Counted from the stretch's first letter, positions 17,846 to 27,284 are shown. The stretch: DNA of 64,000 bases from JACCXM01 sp046328335 (GCA_046328335.1 JAXLWU010000010.1:100570-164569); one strand, 5' to 3'. Numbers and translations are program-made. The notes: generated by a model from the letters alone, not told the origin.

Positions 17846-18683
17846 ATGAGCGAACTGACCTCTCTCCATCCGTACGATCCCGCCTTCGTGGCTCGCTACG
17901 TCGCGGTGGTGCGGGGCAATCGGGAGGATCCCACCCTGGCGCCCGCCGCGCCGCGCTGGCTGGAACAAGAAATCGCCCGCGCCCGCCGCGGCTATCAGCG
18001 GGCCATCCTGGGCGAGGAAATCGGCGCGAACCAGGTGAGTTACGGGCTGGGGCGGTTGCTGCGGCGGCGACCGAGCCGGTCTATTTCGTTCCCGGTGCAG
18101 GGTTGACCCAGGTCGAGGCGCGCTACGACCGGGGGCTCGGCATGCTGCTGCGTCCGCCCTCTCGCCTCTTCGCCGATGCCGGACTGGAGATCAGCGCCGC
18201 TCGCGCCATGCCGATTCGCCTCGATGCCTCGGCAGGAAGCATGGGCGGCGCCTGTGTCCTCCGCGCTCGTTCCGCAATTCCAGGAGATGCTCGCAGCGCG
18301 CTGGAGCGGATGGCGCAGCGCATGGCGGAAGCCAACTGGACGCGCCCGCCTTGCTCGGCGTGCTGCGGGAAGCCGCCGCCGACGCTGCCGCACGCGGTCT
18401 CGGTCTCTACGAGGCGGTCGATATCGTGGTCCCGGGCGTCGCGGCATCGGAACCGCCCGGATTGCGCCCGGTCTTGCCCGACCGGAAGCGGCTCGATCGC
18501 GATCTGCGTAAGCGGCTGGAGGAGGCCACCCGCCCGCCGAAGGAGCCGGGCCTCTTCTCGCGTTTGCTGGGCCGCGGCGAGAAATCGCGCCGGCCGGATG
18601 CCGACGCGGGCCGCCGCTGGCGCGGCATGAACGATGTCACCCCGCCACCGGAACCGATCGCGCCCGAAGGGGAGCAGCCGTGA
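17846..18683 (+). pseudogene. Frameshifted gene of unknown family, first of a three-gene operon
   Basis: ATG at 17846 opens a protein-like frame (MSELTSLHPYDPAFVARYVA, then RWLEQEIARARRGYQRAIL) that ends at 18106. The apparent continuation is in a second frame (TEPVYFVPGAGLTQVEARYD, then PPSRLFADAGLEI) from about 18065. A piece in a further frame (ALVPQFQEMLAARW) lies near 18270. The last part (LLGVLREAAADAAARGLGLY to the end) is in a third frame from about 18345 to the TGA at 18681. At least three frameshifts are needed, so it is called a pseudogene or a miscalled consensus. No family was recognised. Its stop overlaps the GTG start of the DUF2203 gene, showing it was part of that operon. Confidence 0.6.
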
Positions 18684-19117
18684 GCGAGCGGTGGCCGCGC
18701 GATCCTCGCGATCCCGCGACCTGGCCGCACCTCTTTTCGGTAGCGGAGGCGGAAGCAATCCTGCCCGAGATCGTCCCCCTGCTGATGGAACTCCGTGCCC
18801 ACAAGGTCGCCCTCGATACCGCCGTTCTCGCCCTGCAGAAATTGACGCCCGCGATGCGGCAGAACGGCCATGCGCCGCAGGCCCAGGCGCTCGATGAGCA
18901 GATTCACGATCGGGCGATGGAGTTGCGCGCCGGCGTCGAGCACCTGGCCGATCAGGGAATCGAGGTCAAGAATCTCGACCACGGTCTGATCGATTTCCCC
19001 TCATTGCGGGACGGCCGGGTTGTCTATCTCTGCTGGCGGCTGGGCGAAGGGGTACGGCTACGCTACTGGCATGAGATCGATGCCGGATTTGCCGGTCGCC
19101 GGAGTCTGGACGAGTGA
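18680..19117 (+). CDS. DUF2203 family protein
   Basis: A 145-residue protein matching DUF2203, a small helical family of unknown function. HLFSVAEAEAILPEIVPLLM is the N-terminal signature; the middle is helical (a region around LQKLTPAMRQNG) and the C-terminal GIEVKNLDHGLIDFPSLRDG is followed by VYLCWRLGE. Its GTG start overlaps the preceding stop (GTGA), and its own TGA overlaps the GTG start of the FAD oxidoreductase, so the three genes were translated as one coupled operon. Family recognition is strong; function is unknown. Confidence 0.88.
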   Translation: MSERWPRDPRDPATWPHLFSVAEAEAILPEIVPLLMELRAHKVALDTAVLALQKLTPAMRQNGHAPQAQALDEQIHDRAMELRAGVEHLADQGIEVKNLDHGLIDFPSLRDGRVVYLCWRLGEGVRLRYWHEIDAGFAGRRSLDE

Positions 19118-20220
19118 CCGTGGCACGCATTCCCCACATCGTGGTCGTCGGCGCGGGGATCGTCGGCGCCGCGCTCGCCTTTCGCCTGGCGGAAAAAGGC
19201 GCCCCGGTCGTGTTACTCGACCGGGCGACGGACGCGGGGGAAGGAGCCACGGCGGCATCGTTCGGCGGCGTCAATGCCGCCGGCGCGACTGCTCCTGAGG
19301 CGATCGCGCTCGTGCAGGCCGCGATCGAGGAACACCGGCGGTTGGCGTGGCGGATGGCGCCCGCGCCCTGGTACCACGCCGACGGCAGTCTGCAATGGTC
19401 GAGCGATCCGGAGCGGCTGGCCGCGCGCGTGGCGCAACTGCGCGAATGGGGCTACTCGGCGACGTTGCTACCGGCAGGACAGGCGCGGACCGATCTGGAA
19501 CCGGCAATGTCGATCACCGATCCGGAGGCGCTGGTGGCCTGGTATCCGGATGAAGGGTGGGCCGATGCCGCGGCGATGACCCGCCAGCTCGTGAAGGCGG
19601 TGCGCAATAGCGGCGGACGGGTGCTCTTCGGCCCGGAGCGGGAGGTCGTCGCCATCGAACGATCAGATGACCGCGTCACCGGAGTGACTCTGGCCGGAGG
19701 GCAGACGATTCCGGCCTCGAGGGTGGTCAATGCCGCTGGCGCGAGCGCTGCTCACGTCGCCGCGCTGGTGGGGCGGATAGTGCCGATGATGGCTCCGGTC
19801 GGTCTGGCCGTCCGCGCCGAGCTGGACGAGGAAGCGCCGGTGAAGCGGCCGGTGGTGACCGACCGGATCGTGCTGCGGCCCGATGGACCGGGCAGGGTAT
19901 GGCTGGTGCCGCGTCGCGATCTGGCCGACGCCAGCCGCGTCGCCCTGGACGACGCCGAGGTGCGGCAGGTCATGATCGACGCCCGGGCGGTGGTCCCGGC
20001 GCTGGCGAGCGCCCGGCCGGTTGCGGCGGTTGCGGCGGCCTATGCGGTCCCCGCCAGCGGCTACCTGAGCGCGGGGGCGGTGCCTGGCATCGCCGGCTAT
20101 TACGAGATCGCCGCCTATTCCGGGGTGACGGTGGCTCCGCTCCTGGCACGCGCCTTGACCGACGAGATGCTCGGCCGGGGCGCGAATCCCCTGCTGGCGC
20201 CATTTGCGCCGCGGAGCTGA
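19114..20220 (+). CDS. FAD-dependent oxidoreductase (DadA/glycine oxidase-like)
   Basis: A 368-residue protein of the DAO family. The N-terminal dinucleotide-binding motif is IVVVGAGIVGAALAFRLAEK (GxGxxG), followed by an Asp/Arg strand end (VVLLDRATDAGEGAT). The mid-part DEGWADAAAMTRQLVKAVRN and the C-terminal PGIAGYYEIAAYSGVTVAPL are typical of amine or amino-acid oxidases of this group. It probably oxidises a small amine or amino acid with FAD; the substrate is not predictable. GTG start at 19114 overlaps the DUF2203 stop by four bases. Last gene of the operon; an R1 repeat hairpin follows immediately and may terminate transcription. Confidence 0.9.
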   Translation: MTVARIPHIVVVGAGIVGAALAFRLAEKGAPVVLLDRATDAGEGATAASFGGVNAAGATAPEAIALVQAAIEEHRRLAWRMAPAPWYHADGSLQWSSDPERLAARVAQLREWGYSATLLPAGQARTDLEPAMSITDPEALVAWYPDEGWADAAAMTRQLVKAVRNSGGRVLFGPEREVVAIERSDDRVTGVTLAGGQTIPASRVVNAAGASAAHVAALVGRIVPMMAPVGLAVRAELDEEAPVKRPVVTDRIVLRPDGPGRVWLVPRRDLADASRVALDDAEVRQVMIDARAVVPALASARPVAAVAAAYAVPASGYLSAGAVPGIAGYYEIAAYSGVTVAPLLARALTDEMLGRGANPLLAPFAPRS

Positions 20221-20335
20221 TACGGAATCTGGTTGATGACTGCCGTTTGTTCGCGGCGCGCCCTCACCCCAACCCTGGCTCACGCCCACTCCTCCCTCCT
20301 CGGAGGGAGGGTCTCCCCGTGCGCAGGGAGAGGGA
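20218..20335 (+). repeat. R1 dispersed hairpin repeat, copy a
   Basis: Starts right at the stop codon of the oxidoreductase gene: GATACGGAATCTGGTTGATG, then ACTGCCGTTTGTTCGCGGCG, CCCTCACCCCAACCC and hairpin sequence CCTCCCTCCTCGGAGGGAGG, then CCCGTGCGCAGGGAGAGG. It lies between convergent genes and could act as a bidirectional terminator. Confidence 0.65.
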
Positions 20336-20398
20336 CGTTCGTTCTCACTGGCTTCGCGGGACGCGTGCGTCTTCAATCAGACCGCGGACGAGTGCCGG

Positions 20399-21238
20399 TT
20401 ACCAGCCGGCGCGGTCGAGAAACGGGATCACCTCCGCCAGGAACTCGTCGGCGGCTTCGCGATGCAGGTTGTGTCCAGCAGAGGGCAGGTAGGCCTTGCG
20501 GGCCCGCGGCAGCGTCTGGACGAAACGCTCCGCATCCTCGGGATGGACCATGCTGCCCAGTTCCGGGTTGCCGTGCAAGAGGAGCGCGGGCGTCGGAATC
20601 GTGCCGAGGAGATCTATCCGGTGGGTGACGCCGGTCGCCATCGCGGCTTCCGCCGCAGCGCGCAATTCGGCGAAGACACCGGGGGCCGTCGAGGTAATCG
20701 CCTCGGCGCGCCGCCAGCAGTCCTCCTCGCTCCAGTCGGGATACTGCTGGTGATACCAGGCGGCGGCATCGGCCAGCGGCAGTGCGGCGAGTGCCTGCCA
20801 GCCATCGAACGCACCAAGAATCTCCGGTTGGGTGCGCAGGGAAGGATCTTCCAGTACTAGCGCCGCCGCTCGTCCGGGACGCGCGCTGGCCCAGATCAGG
20901 GTGATCAGCGCACCGAGTGAGGCGCCAACAATGCGCGGTTCCTCCAGCGCCAGGGTGTCGAGAATGGCGTCGAGATCGGCCGCGTAGTCCTCGAACAGGT
21001 ACCCCTGCTCCGGCTTCCCGGAGGAGCCGTGGCCGCGGAGATCGACCGCGTAGACGCGGAAGCGGTCGGCGAGGGAATCGGTCACCGGCCACCACGATTG
21101 GGCGCGGCTGCCGATGCCATGCAGGAGGACCACCGGCGGCGCGGCTCTCCCTGCCGCGGCGTATTCGGTGACCGCGATCGGGACGCCATTGGCGTCGATC
21201 ATGATCTGGCGCCCATCGGCGCGAAGTGTGCTCGTCAT
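20399..21238 (-). CDS. Alpha/beta hydrolase
   Basis: A 279-residue alpha/beta hydrolase. PPVVLLHGIGSRAQSWWPV holds the oxyanion HG motif, DLRGHGSSGKPEQGY is typical of the fold, and IVGASLGALITLIWA contains the nucleophile elbow G-x-S-x-G with Ser in GASLG. SAGHNLHREAADEFL provides the catalytic His near the C-terminus, and the acid is probably in LLHGNPELGS. The family includes esterases, lipases and C-C hydrolases; substrate unknown. ATG at 21238 follows an AGGAAT-type site. It is convergent with the FAD oxidoreductase gene. Confidence 0.9.
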   Translation of the reverse strand: MTSTLRADGRQIMIDANGVPIAVTEYAAAGRAAPPVVLLHGIGSRAQSWWPVTDSLADRFRVYAVDLRGHGSSGKPEQGYLFEDYAADLDAILDTLALEEPRIVGASLGALITLIWASARPGRAAALVLEDPSLRTQPEILGAFDGWQALAALPLADAAAWYHQQYPDWSEEDCWRRAEAITSTAPGVFAELRAAAEAAMATGVTHRIDLLGTIPTPALLLHGNPELGSMVHPEDAERFVQTLPRARKAYLPSAGHNLHREAADEFLAEVIPFLDRAGW

Positions 21239-21592
21239 TGCCTGATTCCTCGTTGCCGTCTCCGACGCAGGGTCACCCCTATCGTCCGAGTATCGGCCCG
21301 CGGCGGCGTCATATCCAGTCGCAACGGCGAAACACGCCGCCAGACGGTTCCTGAGGGTGGCGTCACATCAGCCTGTACTTGGAAATGGTCGTCACAGGTC
21401 GAGACGCGCTTCGATCACGGCAGGGATCCGGCGCAATGGTTTCGAACCATTGGCTCCGCCTTTGATGTCCGCCGCGCTGTCGCTGCTGTTCCTTGGTCAG
21501 TTGAACTAACGAAGTAGACTCCTGGGTTGGGCAGGCGTGTCGGGTGGACCCGGCACGCGGTATGCATACGGTGAAACGCACTCATCGGACGG
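21239..21592. other. Gene-free stretch upstream of two divergent genes
   Basis: 354 bases between the hydrolase (minus) and the cupredoxin lipoprotein (plus). Promoters are expected but none is clear. No repeat copy is seen. Confidence 0.35.
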
Positions 21593-22345
21593 ATGGCGTT
21601 CGGACGGCGTGGAGACCGCAGACGGAAGATCGGGAGGCAGAGGTTGAACCAGCATGGGATTCGACGGTTTGGCGCAATGGCGACAACGGGCGCATTCGCG
21701 CTTGTCGTGCTCGCCGCATGCGGCTCCGGCGGCGGCGAGTCCCCGTCCGAGCCGGTAACCCGGGTGCCAACGGCCAGTGATGCCGCAATGGAGGCCACGA
21801 CGAGTGCCGCGGCATCCTCCCCGGCGGCCGAGACGACTGCCGCAACCCCCGAGATCGTGAAGGAGTCGGTTGCGGCGACACCAGAAGCCGCCGGCATGGC
21901 GACGCCGGAACGCGCTGGCGTGGCCACCCCAGCGACCGCGGCGATCGAAGCAACCCCGATCACGGCGGCCCAGGAAGCGACGCCGATGACCGCCGCCGAG
22001 GAAGCAACCCCGGTCGCCGGAGCGGAAGCGACGCCAGCTGGCGGAACGACAGGCGCCGCATCGCCAGAGGCGGCGGGCGCGTCCGCCGAGGTCGTTTCGG
22101 TCGATATCGCCTTCGAGCCGAAGGCATTGACAATCCCGGCGAACACGGACGTCAAGGTCAGCCTGCCGAACCAGGGTGCCGCGGCGCACAATTTCAGCAT
22201 CGATGAACTCGGCATCAGCGTCGATCTCGCGCCAGGCGCCACCGAAGAGGTGACGATCAACGCGCCGGCCGGAACCTACCAGTACTACTGCAACGTCCCT
22301 GGCCACAAGGAGGCTGGGATGGTCGGCACGCTGACGGTCGAATAA
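21593..22345 (+). CDS. Cupredoxin domain lipoprotein
   Basis: Up to 250 residues. A lipoprotein signal is present: a hydrophobic stretch ending LVVLAACGSGGG, with the lipidation Cys in LAAC. A ~100-residue linker follows that is almost only Ala, Thr, Pro, Glu and Val, with near-repeats such as EATPITAAQEATPMTAAEEA. The C-terminal ~90 residues are a plastocyanin-like copper domain (His199 in AAHNFSIDELG; Cys233, His238 and Met243 in YYCNVPGHKEAGM). The start is uncertain: ATG 21593, TTG 21644 (with GAGGCAGAGG just upstream) or ATG 21677 all precede the signal. It is likely a membrane-tethered electron carrier or copper-binding protein at the outer face. Confidence 0.85.
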   Translation: MAFGRRGDRRRKIGRQRLNQHGIRRFGAMATTGAFALVVLAACGSGGGESPSEPVTRVPTASDAAMEATTSAAASSPAAETTAATPEIVKESVAATPEAAGMATPERAGVATPATAAIEATPITAAQEATPMTAAEEATPVAGAEATPAGGTTGAASPEAAGASAEVVSVDIAFEPKALTIPANTDVKVSLPNQGAAAHNFSIDELGISVDLAPGATEEVTINAPAGTYQYYCNVPGHKEAGMVGTLTVE

Positions 22346-22361
22346 CTCCAGCAACCTCGTG

Positions 22362-22560
22362 TCGCCTACCGTCACCCCAACCCCTGGCTCCCTCCCAGTT
22401 CTCCCTCCCGTGCCTCCCTCCGCCGGAGGGAGGAGTTCCCCTCCGCCGGAGGGAGGCGGCCCGCGTCGAGCCGGGAGAGGCGCTTTGGGCCACATCGTGG
22501 CCGTGCCGAGGCCACGCGAACGCCTGACGACGGTCGTTCCTCCCCTTGTGAGCCACTGCG
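22362..22560 (+). repeat. R1 dispersed hairpin repeat, copy b (extended form)
   Basis: Begins CCGTCACCCCAACCCCTGGC, followed by a strong inverted repeat (CCTCCCTCCGCCGGAGGGAGG), then GTCGAGCCGGGAGAGGCGCT. The tail GCCACATCGTG...CGAACGCCTGA..ACGGTCGT.CCTCCCCTTGT is shared with the copy at 44.3 kb. The rest of the gap up to the aldolase-family gene at 22775 holds no gene. Confidence 0.6.
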
Positions 22561-22774
22561 ATAGGAGAGAGGCATTGCGCCTTGTCCTCAGCCGGCCTGA
22601 CGCCAGAGAGCGACCAGCATCCTCCAGCAGCGCGATGCGAGGTTGACCGCACCCGCAATACCGGCCTCCGGGCCAACGGCGTTCCGTGGCATGGTGATTG
22701 GCAACCATCCGCCGCGGGACGTTGGCGTTTGCGACAATAGTCGAACGAGATCGCTGCGGTTCAGGAGGTAGGTC

Positions 22775-24349
22775 ATGACCCATACCCATCCGACTTCACC
22801 GTTCGAGAGCATGGAAACCATGCTGGCCGCGCTGGATGGCATCGTCAGCATCGACGCCGATCGCGGCGTTGTTGTCGTGAACGACCGGGCGGGAATCCGC
22901 GATAGCCTGATCGATCGTCTCATTGCCACCGCGGTCTTTGGCGACGGACACGCTCGGGATGCCGCGCGCTGGATCATCCGCGCCGCGGCGGCGGATCTCG
23001 GCGCCTGGCCGGCCTCGATTCACCAGCTCTACATGGCGTCCGGACGCGGTGACTACTCTCACCGCACCTGCCCCGCGATCAACGTGCGGGGTCTCGCCTA
23101 CGACACCATGCGCGCCATTTACCGCGCGGCCCGCGCCAACGATTGCAAGATCATGATCTTCGAACTGGCGCGTTCGGAGATGTCCTACACCCAGCAGCGC
23201 CCCGGCGAGTACGCCAGCAACGCGCTGGCGGCGGCGATCAAGGAGGGGTACGAGGGCCCTGTCTTCATCCAGGGCGATCACTACCAGATCAGCGTCAAGA
23301 ATTGGAAGAGCGACGCCGAAAAGGAACTGAACGCGCTGCGCGATCTGACCGCGGAAGCGATTGGGGCGGGGTACTACAACATCGATGTCGACGCCTCGAC
23401 CATCGTCGATCTCAGCCTGCCAACCCTAGCCGAGCAACAGCAATTGAATGCGCATCTCACCGTGGTGATGACCGAGTTCATCCGCGAGCGTGAACCGGAG
23501 GGCGTCACCGTCTCCATCGGCGGCGAAATCGGCGAGGTAGGCGCTCGCAACTCCACCGTCGAGGATCTGCACGCGTTCATGACCGCCTATCTGACCGAAC
23601 TGCAGGACCGGGAGGGTGCGACCGGCAAGAACCTGGCGGGCATTTCCAAGCTGAGCGTCCAGACCGGCACCTCGCACGGCGGCGTGATCCTGCCGGATGG
23701 CAGCATCGCCGATGTCGCGGTCGATTTCGACACCCTGCGCGATCTCTCCGCGGCGGCGCGCGCCGATTACGGTCTTGGTGGCGCGGTGCAACATGGCGCT
23801 TCGACCCTGCCGGACATCGCCTTCGGCAAGTTCGCCGAGGCGGGCGCGGTCGAAGTTCACCTGGCGACGGCGTTCCAGAATCTCATTTTCGAGCATCCCG
23901 CCTTCCCGAGCGATCTCAAGGCGGCGATCTACGACTATCTCAGTACCAACCACGCCGACGAGCGCAAGCCGAACCAGACCGACGCCCAGTTCTTCTACAG
24001 CGCCCGCAAGCGCGCCTTCGCGCCGTTCAAGCGGCAGATGTGGGACATGCCAGTGGAGACGCGCGACCGCATCGCCGACGATCTGGAAGCGACCTTCAGC
24101 CTGCTGATGCAGCGGCTTGGCGTCGCCAACAGCGCGGCGCTGGTCGATCGCCTCGTGCCGCGGGTCGATGTCGCCGCGCCAATTCCGGAGGCGCTGGCCG
24201 CCACGCTGTCGGGCGGTCTGGTGCACGCTGGCGCCAGGGAAGAAGAGGCGGTCGAAGCGGTCGAGGGGAGTAGATCGAGCGGAGACGGACCTCCGAGCGC
24301 TGCTCGAGTACACCCTCGCCACCTGGGGTCCCGACCAGTAGGACCCTGA
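22775..24349 (+). CDS. Class II fructose-bisphosphate aldolase family protein
   Basis: A 524-residue protein with the class II (zinc-dependent) aldolase core. GPVFIQGDHYQISVKNW contains the catalytic Asp and zinc His. GEIGEVG, LSVQTGTSHGGVILPDG and GGAVQHGASTLPD correspond to the later active-site and metal loops. It is longer than a normal FBA (~310-360 residues) because of an N-terminal ~120-residue region and a C-terminal ~150-residue helical extension. It probably cleaves or forms a phosphorylated ketose; the substrate could be fructose, tagatose or another bisphosphate. ATG at 22775 has an excellent CAGGAGGTAGGTC site. The last ~40 residues (SRSSGDGPPSAARVHPRHLG) look unlike the rest, so a late frameshift is possible. 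Confidence 0.85.
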   Translation: MTHTHPTSPFESMETMLAALDGIVSIDADRGVVVVNDRAGIRDSLIDRLIATAVFGDGHARDAARWIIRAAAADLGAWPASIHQLYMASGRGDYSHRTCPAINVRGLAYDTMRAIYRAARANDCKIMIFELARSEMSYTQQRPGEYASNALAAAIKEGYEGPVFIQGDHYQISVKNWKSDAEKELNALRDLTAEAIGAGYYNIDVDASTIVDLSLPTLAEQQQLNAHLTVVMTEFIREREPEGVTVSIGGEIGEVGARNSTVEDLHAFMTAYLTELQDREGATGKNLAGISKLSVQTGTSHGGVILPDGSIADVAVDFDTLRDLSAAARADYGLGGAVQHGASTLPDIAFGKFAEAGAVEVHLATAFQNLIFEHPAFPSDLKAAIYDYLSTNHADERKPNQTDAQFFYSARKRAFAPFKRQMWDMPVETRDRIADDLEATFSLLMQRLGVANSAALVDRLVPRVDVAAPIPEALAATLSGGLVHAGAREEEAVEAVEGSRSSGDGPPSAARVHPRHLGSRPVGP

Positions 24350-24365
24350 CAGCGCCGTGCGGAAA

Positions 24366-24455
24366 TGGAGTCGTTCCGAGCCGCCGTGAGGAATCTCGGT
24401 GTTGGTCCTGGTCGCGGTCACGCCGAGGTCCTCCTTCGTCGGGACGACACCGATA
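24366..24455 (-). repeat. R2 dispersed repeat, copy c
   Basis: Reverse-orientation copy of R2: TTCCGAGCCGCCGTGAGGAA at left and CGCCGAGGTCCTCCTTCGTC-GGGACGACAC at right. It lies in the gap between the aldolase-family gene and the VOC gene relic, and similarity to copy d continues to about 24490. Confidence 0.65.
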
Positions 24456-24649
24456 GCGTGCGTCGGCACGACACACCGTCTGCACGACGCTGTAGCATGC
24501 GATCGCTGGCACGGCGAGGTCCAGGTTCTCAAAGGCGATGATGGTGACGGGGCCGGGCATCACCGGGGGCCCGGTCTCAGGTCCTGATCCCAACCGGATG
24601 GCACGGCGTGAATACCGGGTTGGTCGGCAATCGGTGAACTTCATGGCGA

Positions 24650-25016
24650 TGCCTGCGTCGTGCTCAGCGGGAATGTGAGCGCGACTGCAATCGCCAAACT
24701 CGGCGACATGGCCCCATTCGCCGATGTTCGTCTTCGGATACAGGATTTCGCTGCCCTGGGCCATCACGCGGCGCAAGATGTCGTCGATGTCGTCGACCTG
24801 GAAGTAGAGCTGCGCGCCGTCGCGCGAGGGGAGGTAACCGTCGCCGCGGGCCAGGGCGCCGGTGATGCCCGATCCATCTGTCACGTCGGGAAAGAGCGCC
24901 ATCTCGTTGCCGTCGATGACGGTCCGCTCCAACGTGATGGCGAAGACCTGACTGTAAAATGCCATCGCCTGGTCGAGATCGAGCACGGGAATCTCGAAAT
25001 AGGTGACGAAACGCAA
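24650..25016 (-). pseudogene. VOC (glyoxalase-like) protein gene with damaged 3' end
   Basis: The first ~100 residues are a good vicinal-oxygen-chelate domain (LRFVTYFEIPVLDLDQAMAF, then FYSQVFAITLERTVIDGNEM, AQLYFQVDDIDDILRRVMAQ and GEWGHVAEFGD). Family members normally end ...AEFEDxxGNRIxLHS. Here the sequence after AEFGD departs from that (CSRAHIPAEHDAG), and the frame stays open far into the neighbouring gene's antisense strand with no stop near the expected place. A frameshift or truncation near 24690 is likely; the 24650 end is approximate. A TTG at 25016 with AAGAAGGGG upstream is the best start. If intact it would be a small metal-binding enzyme or resistance protein. Confidence 0.6.
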
Positions 25017-25064
25017 GGATCCGCCCCTTCTTGCCAACCGCTGGCCGATCTCATCCGATGCGGA

Positions 25065-26748
25065 TTATCCGGCCATCGCCGCCACCAGCAGGTCGCGCCC
25101 AATCGGCAGGGCCACCTGGGAGCCGCTGCCGCCCGATTCGACGATCACCGCGACCGCAAAGCGCGGCGGCTCGTCCGGGTTGCCGATGAAGCCGATGAAC
25201 CAGGCGTGCGGAATCTCGTCCTGCCGTCTCGGCGGTGCCGGTCTTGCCGCCGATGGTGTACCCCGGCACGTAGGCGGTGCCGAGCGCGCCGGTCTCGACC
25301 GCGTTGACCATCATCCCTGCCGTCTGCGTCGCCGCTTCCGGGCCGGCGCCGCGCCGCCAGACGCGAGGCCGGGTCTGTTGCACCACCTGGCCTTCGGCGT
25401 CGGTCACGCTGGCGACCAGGTAGGGACGCATAATTTCACCGTTGTTGGCGACCCCAGCGGCGATCAGCGCCATCTGCAGGGGAGTGGTCAGTAATTCTCC
25501 CTGCCCGAACGCGGTCTCGCTGACTGCCAACTGGTTGTCGAGGAAGCCGGGTGTGGCGCTGATTTCACTCGCCGCCACCGGTAAATCGAAGGGAATAGCG
25601 CTGTCCCACCCCCAGCCGCGCGCCGCCTTCGCAAGGTGATCGCCGCCGAGTTGCAGGCCGACCTGGGCGAAAACGACGTTCAGCGACCAGGCGAACGCCT
25701 CGCGCAGCGTCCACTCGGTCTGCTCCGCGTTCGGGCGGTTCGCTTCGACCAGGGTGTGGCCGTCGATCGTCAACTCCCCGGCGTCTTCGTACCGCGTGTC
25801 CGGGTTGGCGATGCCGCGCTCGATCGCTGCGGCGGCGGTGACGGTCTTGAAGGTCGAGCCGGGAGGGTAAAGCCCTGATGTCGCTCGCTGCACGAGGGGG
25901 GCGCGGGGATCGGCGAGCAGATGCTCCCAGGCCGCGCGCGCGGGGGCGTCATCGGCCTCGCTGACGGCGACCAGCTGATTGGGGTCGAAATTCGGCGAAG
26001 ACGCGAGCGCCAGCACGGCGCCGGTGCGCGCATCGAGCACGACCGCCGCTCCCGGCCGGTCGCCGAGGGCGGCGTGCGCCTGACGTTGCAGCGCCACATC
26101 GAGCGTCAGCGAGAGATCGAGCCCACGTGGGGGAGCGCCGCGGAGATCGTCTAGCAGGCGGCGCAGCGGATTCCCTCCCGCGCGTCCCGCCAGTTCATCG
26201 TCCCAGGATGCCTCCAGCCCGGTGGCGCCGTAGAGCAGGGGGGAGAAATACCCGGTCACCTCCCCGGTCGATGGTTCGGGATAGACGCGGCGGGCAACCC
26301 CTTCGGCAAGGGTAGTCGTTGCCAACGGATGCCCGGAACGGTCGAAGATGGTGCCGCGGGCGGTGTCGAGGGCGAGATTGGTCAGACGCGGATTGGAGAT
26401 GACGTCGCCGGTGACCGGGTCGACGCCGCGGCGGTGGGTGAAACTGTCGCTCATCACCACCTGCACGCGCAGGAGTTGCACCGCGAAGAGGACGAAGATG
26501 CTGAGAAAGACCATCGTCATCCGCAGCGCGGAGCGGCCCAGGGGCGGCACGATCTCCGGGGTTTGCGGCCAGAGCGCGATCAGGAGCGGGACCCAACTCA
26601 GCCAGAGGATGCCAATCCACTGCGCGTCGGTGATCGCGTCTCGCGCCGCCAGACCCGCGCCGCAGATGAGCGCGAAAAGAAGAGCCGCGATCTGGCGCCG
26701 GGTCGGCGGAACGCGGCGCGGTGGTGGGTTCGAGGGACGCGCAGGCAT
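25065..26748 (-). pseudogene. Penicillin-binding protein transpeptidase with one late frameshift
   Basis: Class B-type PBP or FtsI/PbpA-like protein. It has an N-terminal membrane region of about three hydrophobic segments (IAALLFALICGAGLAA and others) and a dimerisation-type region (RGTIFDRSGHPLATT). The transpeptidase domain has STFK (active-site Ser/Lys), SLN and GGKTGTAE. Directly after KTGTAETA the frame is disturbed near 25231. Shifting by one base restores the expected DEIPHAWFIGFIGNPDEPPR and FAVAVIVESGGSGS..., ending at a TAA at 25065. One extra base in the consensus, or a real mutation, explains this. All catalytic motifs lie before the break, but the last ~55 residues, part of the core fold, are lost. 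ATG at 26748. It would crosslink peptidoglycan outside the membrane. Confidence 0.8.
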
Positions 26749-26957
26749 CGAACGCTCACGATTGGACAAGGAGGGAAGGGGGCGGATTCCGGTTCCTCGC
26801 TGCTGACTCGGGCCATCCCGTGCCCCCGTCAGGGTACTCTCAGCCTGCCCTGTTCTGCTCTCGCTGCTGCCTCGACCATCCGCCGATGCCCGGCCCGCCG
26901 GATGCGGATCGGGGAGGATCAGGAGCGCACACCACTCCCGACGTCATGAGGCGATGA

Positions 26958-27284
26958 TCAACTCGTGAAGTCGACCCCGCCGTTGTTGCCTCCAGACGGA
27001 TCGTCCTGGCCATTTCCATGATGCCCGCCATTGTTGCCGTGGCCATCGCCTTTCCCATTGCCATGGCCGTTTCCGTGACCTTTATGATGGTTGTCGTTGC
27101 CGCCGTGGCCCTTGCCATTGCCGTGGCCATCACCGCCACCATGGTTCTTGTCATGGTGGCCATGATGGCCACCGCCGTGGTTCTTGTGACCCTTGGCCGC
27201 GGCGTCGCCAATCTGGGAGACGAACGCTCCCACCGCGCCCACCGCTGCCGTCGCGGCCGCCACCAATCCCGTATTCCGTTGCAT
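26958..27284 (-). CDS. Small exported His/Gly/Asn-rich protein
   Basis: A 108-residue protein with an N-terminal hydrophobic signal (TGLVAAATAAVGAVGAFVSQ, then IGDAAAKG). The mature part is about 70 residues made almost only of Gly, His, Asn, Lys and Asp (KNHGGGHHGHHDKNHGGGDG and similar). Such sequences can bind Ni, Zn or Cu, but no known family is claimed. ATG at 27284 is preceded by GGAGGGAAGTTCCCC, a strong ribosome site. The opposite strand is also open here because of the repetitive codons, but the signal peptide and ribosome site favour this strand. It is divergent from the transporter gene at 27483. Confidence 0.75.
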   Translation of the reverse strand: MQRNTGLVAAATAAVGAVGAFVSQIGDAAAKGHKNHGGGHHGHHDKNHGGGDGHGNGKGHGGNDNHHKGHGNGHGNGKGDGHGNNGGHHGNGQDDPSGGNNGGVDFTS

